Positions 9,271 through 19,740 of a stretch of DNA of 64,000 nucleotides are shown piece after piece. The DNA comes from Salinivirga cyanobacteriivorans (GTDB taxonomy: Bacteria; Bacteroidota; Bacteroidia; Bacteroidales; Salinivirgaceae), in the NCBI RefSeq assembly GCF_001443605.1, contig NZ_CP013118.1:3343501-3407500 (forward strand), in the 5' to 3' direction. Positions within the stretch are counted from its first letter, which is position 1. Every line of letters starts with the position of its first letter. A program made the translations under genes and the position numbers. The notes beneath the pieces are model-generated. The model was not told the DNA's origin, did not search any database, and was given only the letters and a program-made list of their open reading frames with translations.

Positions 9271-10593
9271 ATGGAAAGCCAAGCATTTCAGAAAATATAT
9301 ACCAAACTAACGAATATCACAAAGGCCACCGTTTCGCTCAACGCACAAGACGTTGGTTACGACGAAATGGCCATTGTAGATGGACGTATGGCCCAGGTAG
9401 TTAAAATTATTGGTGATGAAGTTGTGCTGCAAATTTTTTCGGGTACCGAAGGTATTCCAACCAATGCAGAAGTCATCTTTCTGGGTAGGTCACCCGAAAT
9501 TAAAGTAGGGGAGCAGCTTGCCGGCCGTTTTTTTAATGCCTATGGAGACCCAATTGATGGAGGCCCAAATGTTGAGGGAGAAACACGCGAAATCGGAGGT
9601 CCTTCTGTAAATCCTGTACGCAGGGAGCAGCCATCGGATCTTATCGCAACCGGTATAGCCGGTATCGATCTCAACAACAGTCTGGTATCGGGGCAGAAAA
9701 TTCCGTTTTTTGCCGATCCTGATCAGCCCTACAACCAGGTAATGGCCAGTGTGGCATTGCGTGCCAAAGCCGATAAAATTATTCTGGGGGGTATGGGATT
9801 AACCAACGATGATTACCTGTTCTTTAAAAACGTATTCGATAATGCAGGAGCACTCGATCGTATTGTAAGTTTTGTCAATACCACTGACAATCCTCCAGTA
9901 GAGCGTTTACTTGTGCCAGATATGGCACTTGCTGCAGCGGAATACTTTGCAGTTGATAAAAATGAGAGCGTGCTGGTATTGCTTACAGATATGACACTTT
10001 TTGCAGATGCTCTTAGTATCGTATCGAACCGTATGGACCAGATTCCTTCTAAAGATAGTATGCCCGGCTCGTTGTATTCCGATCTTGCCAGAATTTATGA
10101 AAAAGCTGTACAGTTCCCTTCAGGCGGGTCTATTACAATTGTGGCTGTAACTACTTTATCAGGCGGTGATATTACACACGCTATTCCTGACAATACCGGT
10201 TACATTACTGAAGGACAGCTGTTCTTGCGTCGCGATACTGACATCGGTAAGGTAATTGTCGATCCTTTCCGCTCGCTTTCAAGGCTTAAGCAACTTGTGA
10301 TTGGAAAACAAACACGCGAAGATCACCCACAGGTGATGAATACCGCGATTCGATTGTATGCCGATGCTGCAAATGCCAGAACAAAACTTGAAAACGGGTT
10401 TGACCTTACTGATTACGATGAGCGTACATTGGATTTTGCCAAAGAATATTCCGATAAATTATTGGCAATAGATGTAAATGTGGATACCGACAAGATGCTT
10501 GATATCGGCTGGGAATTATTTGGAAAATATTTCAAACGTGCCGAAGTTGGTATCAAGAAAGAGATGGCAGATAAGTATTGGAAGGGAGAATAA
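9271..10593 (+). CDS. atpB: V-type ATP synthase non-catalytic subunit B
   Basis: 440 residues, homologous to A but without a P-loop, as expected for the regulatory B subunit. Seen: LNAQDVGYDEMAIVDGR at the N-terminal barrel, GEQLAGRFFNAYGDPIDGGP, PFFADPDQPYNQV where A has its P-loop, and SMPGSLYSDLARIYEKA. Archaeal B proteins are ~460 residues, so the length is normal. Third catalytic-sector gene of the operon; a 55-base gap separates it from atpD. Confidence 0.95.
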   Translation: MESQAFQKIYTKLTNITKATVSLNAQDVGYDEMAIVDGRMAQVVKIIGDEVVLQIFSGTEGIPTNAEVIFLGRSPEIKVGEQLAGRFFNAYGDPIDGGPNVEGETREIGGPSVNPVRREQPSDLIATGIAGIDLNNSLVSGQKIPFFADPDQPYNQVMASVALRAKADKIILGGMGLTNDDYLFFKNVFDNAGALDRIVSFVNTTDNPPVERLLVPDMALAAAEYFAVDKNESVLVLLTDMTLFADALSIVSNRMDQIPSKDSMPGSLYSDLARIYEKAVQFPSGGSITIVAVTTLSGGDITHAIPDNTGYITEGQLFLRRDTDIGKVIVDPFRSLSRLKQLVIGKQTREDHPQVMNTAIRLYADAANARTKLENGFDLTDYDERTLDFAKEYSDKLLAIDVNVDTDKMLDIGWELFGKYFKRAEVGIKKEMADKYWKGE

Positions 10594-10648
10594 CCCGGCC
10601 TTTGTGATCTGCTATTTTCTCATTTGTTAATCCAAAAGATATGAACAC

Positions 10649-11251
10649 GTGGCTATAAAATTTCAATACAATAAAACATCACAACAGGCGCTGAAAAAGC
10701 AACTTGCTATTCGCGAAAGAGCCCTGCCTACACTTAAAAATAAGGAGTCGGCACTGCGGGTTGAGGTAAAAAAGGCCAAGAAAAAAGCAGAGGAGCTCGA
10801 TGAAAAAGTGAATGAAAAGCGCAAGGAGCTTGATGATATGATGCGTTTGTGGGGTGAATTCGACCACGATCTGGTTCGAATTAAAGATGTACAGCTCGCT
10901 TCGAAAAAAATTGCAGGCGTATTGACACCTGTGCTTGAAAATATTGAGTTTGAAGTGAGTGATTATAACATGTTTGAGGCTCCCGGATGGTTTCCGCAAG
11001 GTATCAGCATTCTGGAACAAATTGCCAATATAGCGATAGAACGCGAGGTCTTTATACGTAAAATGGAATTGCTTGATTTTGCCAGAAAAAAGACAACGCA
11101 GAAGGTAAACCTCTACGAAAAAGTGCAGATTCCGGGCTACCAGGATGCCATACGAAAAATTAAGCGTTTTCTCGAAGATGAGGAGAACCTCTCTAAAGCA
11201 GCCCAAAAAATTGTTAAAAACAGACAACAGAAAGCGGAGGTGCAATCATGA
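10649..11251 (+). CDS. atpD: V-type ATP synthase subunit D (GTG start)
   Basis: Central rotor axle, 200 residues, nearly all helical: a long N-terminal coiled coil (residues 5-75, rich in Lys/Glu/Leu), a short middle part, and a C-terminal helix (about 150-195). The only start that keeps the family N-terminus (AIKFQYNKTSQQ) is GTG at 10649; the ATG at 10641 is out of frame. No clear Shine-Dalgarno is present, which is usual in Bacteroidota. Its stop overlaps the atpI start (ATGA at 11248-11251). Confidence 0.92.
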   Translation: MAIKFQYNKTSQQALKKQLAIRERALPTLKNKESALRVEVKKAKKKAEELDEKVNEKRKELDDMMRLWGEFDHDLVRIKDVQLASKKIAGVLTPVLENIEFEVSDYNMFEAPGWFPQGISILEQIANIAIEREVFIRKMELLDFARKKTTQKVNLYEKVQIPGYQDAIRKIKRFLEDEENLSKAAQKIVKNRQQKAEVQS

Positions 11252-13074
11252 TCGTTCCAATGTATCATTATTCGTTTCTGGTTTTTCATGCCGACTATGA
11301 GCATTTTGTGAAAAACCTCAAAGAAATCGGGGTTGCCCACATGGTAGAGCATAAAGAAGATCCAACACCTGAAATTGAGGAGCAATACAGACTTATTACA
11401 GATTTAGGTCAGAAAATAAAACAGCTCGAACGTAAAGCTTCTGAAGTTGATATCACCGGCGATGATTACAAAGAAGAGGATGGAAAAGCGCTTTACCGAC
11501 TCATAACTACAATTGAACAAAAAAAGGATCAATTAAGCCAGGATAAGACGGCACTTGAAAAAGAGTACGCTCAGGTGGAACCATGGGGTTACTTTAAACT
11601 TGGTGATATTCGTAAACTTGAAAAAGCCGGTTTGCATGTGCGTTTTCTCGTTTGCCCTGGAAAAAAATATAAGCAAAGTTGGGAAAATGAGCATCCTCTA
11701 AGCGTAATCTCTGATTATAAGGGATTTCGGCATTTTGTGGCAATCGATGAAGATCCAAATAAGGATTATCCTTCGCTGTTGCCCAAGGTAGATGAGGTAG
11801 CCCGACCTACCGATGAGCTGGAAAACATTGAAAGAAAAATAGAGGAAAACAATGGCAAGATAAAGGAGATTGAGGAGAAGCATAATCTGATTGCCGTTAA
11901 TGGCCTTGAGGCATTAAAAAAGTACAAAGCAGAATTAGAAGATAAACTAAGCGAAGTTAAAGTGCGTTTTCAAACCAGCGATGAGGCTGAGGGAAAAGTG
12001 AAGTTTTTGGAGGCCTGGGTACCCGAAACAAATGCACCAGAACTCGACAAATGGCTTGAAAATGAAGAAGCCTATTACATTAAAAAAGAGGGTAAAGAGG
12101 AGGATAAACCACCAATTTTATTGAAAAATAATCGCTACAGCCGTTTATTTGAGCCGGTAGCCAAACTTTTTTCATTGCCAAAATATGGAGAACTCGACCT
12201 TACGCCTTTCTTTGCACCATTTTTCATGATGTTTTTCGGCTTCTGCCTGGGTGATGCCGGTTATGGTATCATTATGCTTGTGGCTACTGCCATTTATAAA
12301 AGAAAGGCCAACCCTGATTTTAAACCAATGTTGTCACTTGTACAATGGCTCGGTTTTGCAACCGTTTTATTTGGTGTGCTTACAGGTACAGTTTTCGGCG
12401 TTAACCTTAACGAGGCTCCAATTCCCTTCTTATCGGATGTGAGAGCAATGTTCCTTGATGAACAGCAAATGTTTAATCTGGCATTGATTTTTGGTCTCAT
12501 TCAAATTTTGTTTGGAATGATTCTCAAAGCGATAAACCAAATTAAGCAGAAAGGCTTTCTTTATTCGGTTTCGACCTGGGGCTGGTTTATTTTGATTGTT
12601 TCTTCAGGTATTTTTTATTTGCTTGACGAAAAAACACCCGACCAAACATTGATGTGGAGCCTGCCACACCTTATTATTTTAGGTGTTGCCGGTTTGGGGA
12701 TTTTCATTTTCAATGATCCCAAACGCAATATATTCATCAATTTTGGAGCCGGATTATGGGATGCCTACAACATGATTACAGGTGTGGTTGGCGACTTGCT
12801 CTCATACATCAGGTTATTTGCCCTTGGCCTGTCAAGTGCTATTTTAGGTCTCGTATTTAACCAATTGGCTTTTGATCTGAGCCCTGATGTTATTGTGGTA
12901 AAACAGATTGTAATCCTTATTATCCTGTTAATTGGCCACTCCATTAACATCTTTATGTCAGGTTTGGGCGCTTTTGTGCATCCCTTGCGACTGACTTTTG
13001 TAGAGTTTTATAAAAACGCCGGTTTCGCCGGTGGCGGTAAAGAGTATAAACCATTTAAGAAAGTACAATATTAA
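11248..13074 (+). CDS. atpI: V-type ATP synthase subunit I (a-type membrane subunit)
   Basis: 608 residues: a cytoplasmic N-terminal half with coiled coils (about 45-110 and 190-260) and a C-terminal membrane half with about seven to eight helices from residue 310 on. The essential arginine that faces the c-ring glutamate is in SYIRLFALGLS; the motif FCLGDAGYG is also typical. It provides the two ion half-channels. Overlaps atpD by 4 bases; atpK follows after 25 bases. Confidence 0.94.
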   Translation: MIVPMYHYSFLVFHADYEHFVKNLKEIGVAHMVEHKEDPTPEIEEQYRLITDLGQKIKQLERKASEVDITGDDYKEEDGKALYRLITTIEQKKDQLSQDKTALEKEYAQVEPWGYFKLGDIRKLEKAGLHVRFLVCPGKKYKQSWENEHPLSVISDYKGFRHFVAIDEDPNKDYPSLLPKVDEVARPTDELENIERKIEENNGKIKEIEEKHNLIAVNGLEALKKYKAELEDKLSEVKVRFQTSDEAEGKVKFLEAWVPETNAPELDKWLENEEAYYIKKEGKEEDKPPILLKNNRYSRLFEPVAKLFSLPKYGELDLTPFFAPFFMMFFGFCLGDAGYGIIMLVATAIYKRKANPDFKPMLSLVQWLGFATVLFGVLTGTVFGVNLNEAPIPFLSDVRAMFLDEQQMFNLALIFGLIQILFGMILKAINQIKQKGFLYSVSTWGWFILIVSSGIFYLLDEKTPDQTLMWSLPHLIILGVAGLGIFIFNDPKRNIFINFGAGLWDAYNMITGVVGDLLSYIRLFALGLSSAILGLVFNQLAFDLSPDVIVVKQIVILIILLIGHSINIFMSGLGAFVHPLRLTFVEFYKNAGFAGGGKEYKPFKKVQY

Positions 13075-13087
13075 TTTATAACCTTAA

Positions 13088-13552
<465 letters not shown>

Positions 13553-13574
13553 AAAAACAAATTTACATCAATAT

Positions 13575-13606
13575 AAAAGGGCTTCGCGTTGTGCGTAGTC
13601 CTTTTT
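13575..13606 (+). terminator. Rho-independent terminator of the V-ATPase operon
   Basis: An imperfect stem (AAAGGGCTTCGCG with TGCGTAGTCCTTT) followed by six T's lies 23 bases after the atpK stop. Confidence 0.7.
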
Positions 13607-13836
13607 TGTGTGAAAATGTCAACAAAAGTTATAACCGACTATTGTTGAGCCCTATTTTCGAAATTCCCAGAATAAAGTGGGTTTTCAGGTCAATTGTTAT
13701 TGCTTTTTATAACGGTTCAAAAAAAGTAAAACCAAAAAAAATATTTCTTTAAGCCCGATATTACAAAATTGCATAGCGATGCGTTACCAGGCCTTTTTCA
13801 CAGTTCAACTTTATTCCACAACTTATGTCGAATCAC

Positions 13837-16800
13837 TTATTGTGTTTTGGTTGAATCTGCTTTTTCTTGTGGTTTTTCGCCAAATAACCTCCGCCACAAC
13901 TCTCCAAAGGTGTTAAACTCTTCTTTGTAAAAAATACCCACACCCTGGGTGGATTCAGCTTCAGTGTATATGTCTTCATTTGATTTAGCATAGGCTTTTA
14001 CCCTGAATTTCCCGGTGCGGTTAAGTTTCACATCTACCTGGAAGTCGCCTGCAATGTTTGATGTGTTTTCTGTTTCGTCTGTAGAATTTACCTGCTGCCC
14101 GCCCACACCTACGTTTGATTGTATGGTTACCCTGTTATTAAGTAATTGTGTAGACAAAGCCACCTCATACTCTTGCGTTTCAACTTCATCACCGGGCGTG
14201 TAATTAAAGCCAATATCTACCGAGCCTGAGATTTGTGAGAGCCAGTTACTTACCTGGTTGGAGAGTAGTTCGCTGGCATTGCTTTCCATTCCGAAGTCGT
14301 CGGTTTTTGCAGCTGTTTGAGCTCCTGGCAACGGTAAAAAGCGATTCATGACCAAAAGCGAAAGCACTTGTTTGTTGAGGTCCTCCTGCGGGAGATTATT
14401 GAGCTGCTCTTGAGTCTCCTCAGCTGTTGAAGGCAGATCCAGATTAAAACCAATCTGGGGAGATTCGAGGCCACCTGTCATTAAAAGGTGGGTTTCTACA
14501 GGTACTACCAGGTCCTGGTGGTCGGGATTGAATGTGAGGTCGTAAACTGATGCACGACGTACCCTGTAAATTGCATCAATATCTACTACTGCATTTTCAG
14601 GATCGCCCGCCCATGAGAGGCTGCTCCCTTTTGCTATAGTAAGATGCTTTTGAAATACGTCCTGAAGGGTAAAAAGATAATCTCCCTCTTCAATGTTGTA
14701 ATCGCCATAAATACTGAGGTCTCCTGATTCATCCATCGTGATATTCATATCGGCAGAGCCACGACTTTTAATGATATCACCAATTTTACTGTCGAAAATG
14801 ATTTGCACTTCTGCGTCGGGCGTAATATTGAGGTTCATGTTGATGCTCATTGCATCTTCTGTGGTTTCCTCTTCAGTTTCTATAGAGGTAGTTTGGTTCA
14901 ATGTTGTGTCTTTGTATGCAAATTTTATAAAATCATATTCTGACACTTCTTCGCTACTTTCCAACGGAATGAAAAATTTTGTATTCTCTTCTGTTTTCAT
15001 CGAAATCTCTATGTCAAGGTCTTCCAGGGAGCCGCCCAGCCTGGTGTCGCCCGAGGCAAAAACAGTACCGAAGAACATGTCGTTATCTTCGCGGCGTGTA
15101 TTTAAAAACATCAGATTGCGTGAATTGAAATTCAGGTTGACTGCTATGTCTCTGAAGTTATTGTGGGTAATTTTTCCATCAAGGTGGCCGTAATGATCAT
15201 ATTTGTCTGTTACCCTGAGTTCATTGAAATATATGGCGTCAGGTGCTATATCGAACCAGTCCGTGATTTCATAGCGTGTTTGTGTGTAATCAAGTGTAAA
15301 AGCTGTACGGTCAAATATTACCACACCCTGTATTTCAGGTTCTTTAGTCGTTCCTTTAAGTATAATTTCTGCAGTTGTTAGGCCTTCCAAATCATGCAAT
15401 ACGCCCTCCAGGTATGGCTCCAATATGTTCAGGTTAAAGCGGTCAATAAAAAGCCTGAAGTTCATACGGGTGGTAGCCGGGTCAAAATCTCCAATGATGT
15501 TCAGTACCTCGGTTTCTTTTATTGTAGATAGCCATTCAAGGTGTATCATTTCAAGAAACGGATCCCATTCTGTAGATATTTCGGTATCGCCGATGAGCTG
15601 CTTGTTTATTGTGAGTTTTTTTAGGTCAATTTTAGAGCCAATAAAGGGGTTGGAGTATATTTGTGATACCTTCATATCTGCATTTAAAACACCCTCAAGC
15701 TGTAGGTTCATGTTTTTGGTAAACATGTTTAAAGGCGAAATATTTATATTATTGGCATTTACCTGTAGTGTGTCGGCTTGTTTCTCAGAAAGTGTACCCT
15801 GAAGTTTCAGGAACTGGAAACCATTCTCAATAGTAAAGTTGTCAAAACTGTATGATGTCGAATCTACATCAATCTGGCTTTTACTAATGCTCCATAGCGT
15901 ATCGGCAATTACAATGTAAGACGGATCCAGGTTTATTGTAAAATCTTCGAATGCAACACTATCTCCTGATTCATAGTAAATGCCTGTATTGATGTTTCCA
16001 CTGTAAATGGCTGAATCGGTTTGGGCGCTGTTGTCCCAGTTAACATTTAAGTCAATGGAATCGGGTTGTAGTATGGTATTCAATTTTAAATTGCTTAGTG
16101 CATAATCTCCCGTATAATTAAATTTTTCGCTGGCTATAGTTGCATGAATACGGTTTGGTGCATTGAAAGTCCTTACATTAAACTTGTTTAGTTTCATGCC
16201 GGCAACTTCAAGCCGGTCGCTCGCCCCTTCAATTAGTAGCAGGTTCTCGGCCTGGTTGTATTTTCCTGTGAGCCGTGTATTGTTGCTTATTGAGATGTTG
16301 GGCACAAATAATTGAATTAGTGGTTGTATGTTGATCATATCTACCACTAAATTAAAATTTGTCGATGTGTTGGCTACGTGAGTAGTATCCCAGGCAAAGC
16401 CCGGGGCATATTGGCTGACCAGTTGGCTAATGGCAGGAGATAGTTCTGTTAAATTGTAATGCCCGGTTAAATCAATGTTGAAAAAGTCTGATTTAATTTC
16501 AAGGCTTTTTTCATAAGATTGTTGGTCAGCTTTAATAGCCAGCTCATTGAATTGAATGCTGTTTTTGTCTCTTTCGAAATGTAAGCCCAACATATTCAAA
16601 CTACCGGTGATGGTATTGGGATCGTTTCCCTTGACATTGGCCATTACATCGCAGCTCAATCTTGATATGCTGTCCTGATCGAGATTGAGTGCAATAAAGT
16701 CCACATTATGAATATTGAGTAAAAAACGATGAGCAGGCATTTGCGTACCGTATTCAAAATGACCTGTGAAATTCATGTCCAGAGCATTGTCTTTTACAGT

Positions 16801-18207
16801 GATATCTCCATCAAAAGCCTTATCGGTAAGTTCTCCGTTTATGTTAATATCTTGTATGCGGTACTTGTTAAAATCAAAATAGTTGATTTTGCTATCTACT
16901 TCAGCATTAAAACCTCTTTCTGGATAAAAGGTACCATTGATTTGTGAGGTAAGAGACGTTTTACCTAACATTTGATAATCTCCTGTAAGGTGGTCTATAG
17001 CAACTCTTTTTGCAGAGAAATTCCCCTTGATTTCAATGGTTTTATCCTCGAGCTGTTTGTATGCCAGATTGGTATAAATGTTACCCACACTGGTCGATAT
17101 CGTTCCATCTGTGATAAGGTCTGTGGCAAAACCACTGATGTTACCCCGGAAGCCAAATTCTGCTATTTGTTCCGGTACGGGTACCTGTCCATCTTCGTCT
17201 GCCAGCATAGGAATGAGTTTGAGATCATTGCGGTAACCATGCAGGTTATGAATATTTACATAAAGAAATGTGTTTTCAATATCGGGAAGTCCGTTTATTG
17301 AGAAACTGGTTTGTAAAAAGGTGGAATCTGTAAGAGCTACCTCCAGGTTCTTTCCTTTAAGACGGCTAACCGGACCTGATATGTTTCCTTTGAGCCTAAG
17401 GTCAAGCCCGAGATCTTTGAATTCAGGTACAAACCAGCCTATATCGCGACTTCTGATTCGCGATGCCGTTATTTCACTCTTTATACTTACCAGGTTCAGA
17501 AAATCGCTCATTTGATCAAAGCCTTCAAACACCAGTTTTTGGTATTTCGCTTTAATGAATGTGCTGTCTATGCGAAGTAAATAGTTCTTTAAGCTTATAT
17601 TTGTAGTATCCATTTCGTATCGGCCAGCCAGGGTATCGACTTGCAGTCCGCTTTGCTCATTAAAAGCCAGGTGGTTGATGTCCATTGAAATATCTGCATT
17701 TATTAGCTTAAAGTTGTTGGCATTGAGGTTGATATCCTGAAAGTACATATCCTCATAATTCACCCCAAACCTTTGTCTTTTGGGTTGATACGATTTAAGC
17801 CTGAAACGGCTTTTGTTTAGATTGAGTTCGCTGATATTTAGTTGAAACGGACTACCAGATGTGTCTTTTTTTGTAGTATCGCCAACCAGACCTGATAGGA
17901 AGTGGTTTAAATTGAGCTCTCCGGTGCTGTCTTGTTTAAAGTATATTTTGGCCGAATCAATGTTTACCTCATCAAGCCAAATATTAAGTTTTTTGATATT
18001 AATCCAATTGATGCTGGTTTGCAGGCGATTTACAAAAAACAGGGTATCTTCATTCTGGTCGCTGACAAAAATTTTATGAAGTTCCAGATTGGTAAAGGGT
18101 TTGTAGTAAACTTTTGCCACCTCGACTTTGGAATTGGTCATTTCGGAGAGTTGACGGGCTGCTATTTTCGAGACATAGGTTTGCAGGTCGCTACTCAGAA
18201 GGGCCAT
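13837..18207 (-). CDS. tamB: TamB-like translocation/assembly module (DUF490)
   Basis: A 1456-residue (from the first ATG) periplasm-spanning AsmA/TamB-family protein made of repeated beta-strands, the lipid- and OMP-trafficking bridge type. The C-terminal ~400 residues hold the TamB_C (DUF490) domain, with the typical VDIDAIYRV block, SPQIGFNLDLPS and LNNRVTIQSNVGVGG. The first ATG (18207, MALLSSDLQTYV) falls inside the expected signal anchor: in the same frame upstream lie K-I-I-K-K-R-R and the hydrophobic YIGLWVLLFALTLPLWLY, then a stop at 18289-18291, with no ATG, GTG or TTG between. The true start is therefore probably ATT at 18276-18279, unless a base was lost. Divergent from tsaD. Confidence 0.88.
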   Translation of the reverse strand: MALLSSDLQTYVSKIAARQLSEMTNSKVEVAKVYYKPFTNLELHKIFVSDQNEDTLFFVNRLQTSINWINIKKLNIWLDEVNIDSAKIYFKQDSTGELNLNHFLSGLVGDTTKKDTSGSPFQLNISELNLNKSRFRLKSYQPKRQRFGVNYEDMYFQDINLNANNFKLINADISMDINHLAFNEQSGLQVDTLAGRYEMDTTNISLKNYLLRIDSTFIKAKYQKLVFEGFDQMSDFLNLVSIKSEITASRIRSRDIGWFVPEFKDLGLDLRLKGNISGPVSRLKGKNLEVALTDSTFLQTSFSINGLPDIENTFLYVNIHNLHGYRNDLKLIPMLADEDGQVPVPEQIAEFGFRGNISGFATDLITDGTISTSVGNIYTNLAYKQLEDKTIEIKGNFSAKRVAIDHLTGDYQMLGKTSLTSQINGTFYPERGFNAEVDSKINYFDFNKYRIQDININGELTDKAFDGDITVKDNALDMNFTGHFEYGTQMPAHRFLLNIHNVDFIALNLDQDSISRLSCDVMANVKGNDPNTITGSLNMLGLHFERDKNSIQFNELAIKADQQSYEKSLEIKSDFFNIDLTGHYNLTELSPAISQLVSQYAPGFAWDTTHVANTSTNFNLVVDMINIQPLIQLFVPNISISNNTRLTGKYNQAENLLLIEGASDRLEVAGMKLNKFNVRTFNAPNRIHATIASEKFNYTGDYALSNLKLNTILQPDSIDLNVNWDNSAQTDSAIYSGNINTGIYYESGDSVAFEDFTINLDPSYIVIADTLWSISKSQIDVDSTSYSFDNFTIENGFQFLKLQGTLSEKQADTLQVNANNINISPLNMFTKNMNLQLEGVLNADMKVSQIYSNPFIGSKIDLKKLTINKQLIGDTEISTEWDPFLEMIHLEWLSTIKETEVLNIIGDFDPATTRMNFRLFIDRFNLNILEPYLEGVLHDLEGLTTAEIILKGTTKEPEIQGVVIFDRTAFTLDYTQTRYEITDWFDIAPDAIYFNELRVTDKYDHYGHLDGKITHNNFRDIAVNLNFNSRNLMFLNTRREDNDMFFGTVFASGDTRLGGSLEDLDIEISMKTEENTKFFIPLESSEEVSEYDFIKFAYKDTTLNQTTSIETEEETTEDAMSINMNLNITPDAEVQIIFDSKIGDIIKSRGSADMNITMDESGDLSIYGDYNIEEGDYLFTLQDVFQKHLTIAKGSSLSWAGDPENAVVDIDAIYRVRRASVYDLTFNPDHQDLVVPVETHLLMTGGLESPQIGFNLDLPSTAEETQEQLNNLPQEDLNKQVLSLLVMNRFLPLPGAQTAAKTDDFGMESNASELLSNQVSNWLSQISGSVDIGFNYTPGDEVETQEYEVALSTQLLNNRVTIQSNVGVGGQQVNSTDETENTSNIAGDFQVDVKLNRTGKFRVKAYAKSNEDIYTEAESTQGVGIFYKEEFNTFGELWRRLFGEKPQEKADSTKTQ

Positions 18208-18403
18208 GTAAAGCCAAAAGGGGAGAGTGAGTGCGAATAATAAAACCCAAAGACCTATGTATCTTCTTTTTTTAATAATTTTGTCGGTTTAAACGGCAAA
18301 TTTATAAATGAAACGGTAATTACGGCTAATCGTTGTCAATATAAATAAAAAGAGTAGTGAAAAGGTGATTTTTGGTCAAAATTTTTTGTAAAACAAAGCG
18401 TAA

Positions 18404-19426
18404 ATGAGTAAGGTTAGAATTTTAGGAATTGAATCCTCGTGTGACGATACAAGTGCGGCTGTTATAGAAGATGGTGTAATTAAGTCAAATATTGTAGCCT
18501 CACAAGCTGTGCATGAGAAATATGGTGGCGTGGTTCCGGAGCTGGCAAGTCGTGCGCATCAGCAGCACATCGTTCCGGTTGTCGATACTGCAATCAAAGA
18601 AGCAGGAATGAAACCCGAAGATATTTCAGCTGTGGCATTTACACGGGGCCCCGGCCTTTTAGGTTCCTTACTCGTAGGAACATCATTTGCGAAAGGCTTT
18701 GCCTTATCAATGAATATTCCAATGGTGGAAGTAAATCATCTTCAGGCTCATGTGTTGGCGCATTTTATTAAGGCCGATGAGCACGACCACAATCAGCCCC
18801 GGTTTCCGTTTTTATGTTTGCTCGTGTCAGGTGGGCACAGTCAGTTGGTGCTTGTACACGATTATTTGAATATGGAGATTATTGGCACCACCATTGATGA
18901 TGCTGCTGGTGAGGCTTTTGATAAATGTGCTAAAATTATGGATTTGGGCTATCCCGGCGGACCGGTTATCGATAAGCTTGCTAAACAAGGTAATGCTGAT
19001 GCATTTAAATTTAATAAACCTAAAATTGACAACCTCGATTACAGTTTTAGCGGACTTAAAACCTCATTTCTTTATTTCTTACGGGATCGCATGAAAGAGA
19101 ATCCTGAGTTTATTAATCAAAATAAGCTCGATCTTTCTGCTTCAATTCAACGTACAATTATTGAAATATTGATGGATAAATTTCATAAAGCAGTTCAACA
19201 AACCGGAGTGAAAGAGGTTGCTGTGGCCGGTGGGGTGAGCGCCAATAGCGGATTGCGCATTGCGCTGGAGCAATATGCTAAAGAAGAACAACTCGGACTA
19301 TTTGTACCTAAGTTTAGCTACACCACAGATAATGCAGCAATGATTGCCATTACCGGGTATTACAAATATCATCAGAAACTCTTCGCTCCCCAGGATATTA
19401 CCCCTCAGGCCAGAATGGGTTTATAG
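18404..19426 (+). CDS. tsaD: tRNA N6-adenosine threonylcarbamoyltransferase
   Basis: 340 residues, the normal TsaD/Kae1 length. It transfers the threonylcarbamoyl group from TsaC/TsaB chemistry to A37 of tRNAs reading ANN codons. Seen: the ASKHA-fold start LGIESSCDDTSAAVIEDG, the metal-binding HxxxH in VNHLQAHVLAHF, the loop LVSGGHSQLV, and AVAGGVSANSGLR near the C-terminus with the final metal Asp in YTTDNAAMI. A monocistronic-looking gene divergent from tamB. Confidence 0.97.
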   Translation: MSKVRILGIESSCDDTSAAVIEDGVIKSNIVASQAVHEKYGGVVPELASRAHQQHIVPVVDTAIKEAGMKPEDISAVAFTRGPGLLGSLLVGTSFAKGFALSMNIPMVEVNHLQAHVLAHFIKADEHDHNQPRFPFLCLLVSGGHSQLVLVHDYLNMEIIGTTIDDAAGEAFDKCAKIMDLGYPGGPVIDKLAKQGNADAFKFNKPKIDNLDYSFSGLKTSFLYFLRDRMKENPEFINQNKLDLSASIQRTIIEILMDKFHKAVQQTGVKEVAVAGGVSANSGLRIALEQYAKEEQLGLFVPKFSYTTDNAAMIAITGYYKYHQKLFAPQDITPQARMGL

Positions 19427-19526
19427 CTATAATTTTTCATGAATCCTTCACACAATGTTATTTAAAAGTTAAAAAACGCTTGTTTTTGTCTGAACTTATT
19501 TGTTGAAAGTGAGGAATTACTATCTT

Positions 19527-19574
19527 GCCACCTGAAAAATAAAGGTACTAGTTCAAAAAATTATTTTAGGTGGC
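19527..19574. other. Inverted repeat in the tsaD-OMP intergenic region
   Basis: The 314-base gap between tsaD and the next gene contains a near-perfect inverted repeat: GCCACCTGAAAAATAA (19527-19542) with TTATTTTAGGTGGC (19561-19574). No T-run follows on the plus strand, so it is not a standard terminator; it could be an mRNA structure or a small element. Nothing else was seen in this gap. Confidence 0.5.
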
Positions 19575-19740
19575 TGAAAAACTTTTATGGTAATATTAAA
19601 TATTGAGCAATCAATCTTTAGAAATACTTAAGAGTTGACAGCCATTTTCTTTTTCAGGGAGGTATCAGAAAATCCGGAAACAGAGTATGAGGTGAAAGCC
19701 GAAAAACCCAAGAGTAGGCAGAAAAACAAACTAATTCATT

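Noticed and set aside
10641-10648. ATG at 10641 as atpD start
   Set aside because: Out of frame; the GTG at 10649 restores the family N-terminus.
14738-15193. 151-codon plus-strand ORF
   Set aside because: It lies wholly opposite tamB, has a Ser-rich shadow composition and no family resemblance.
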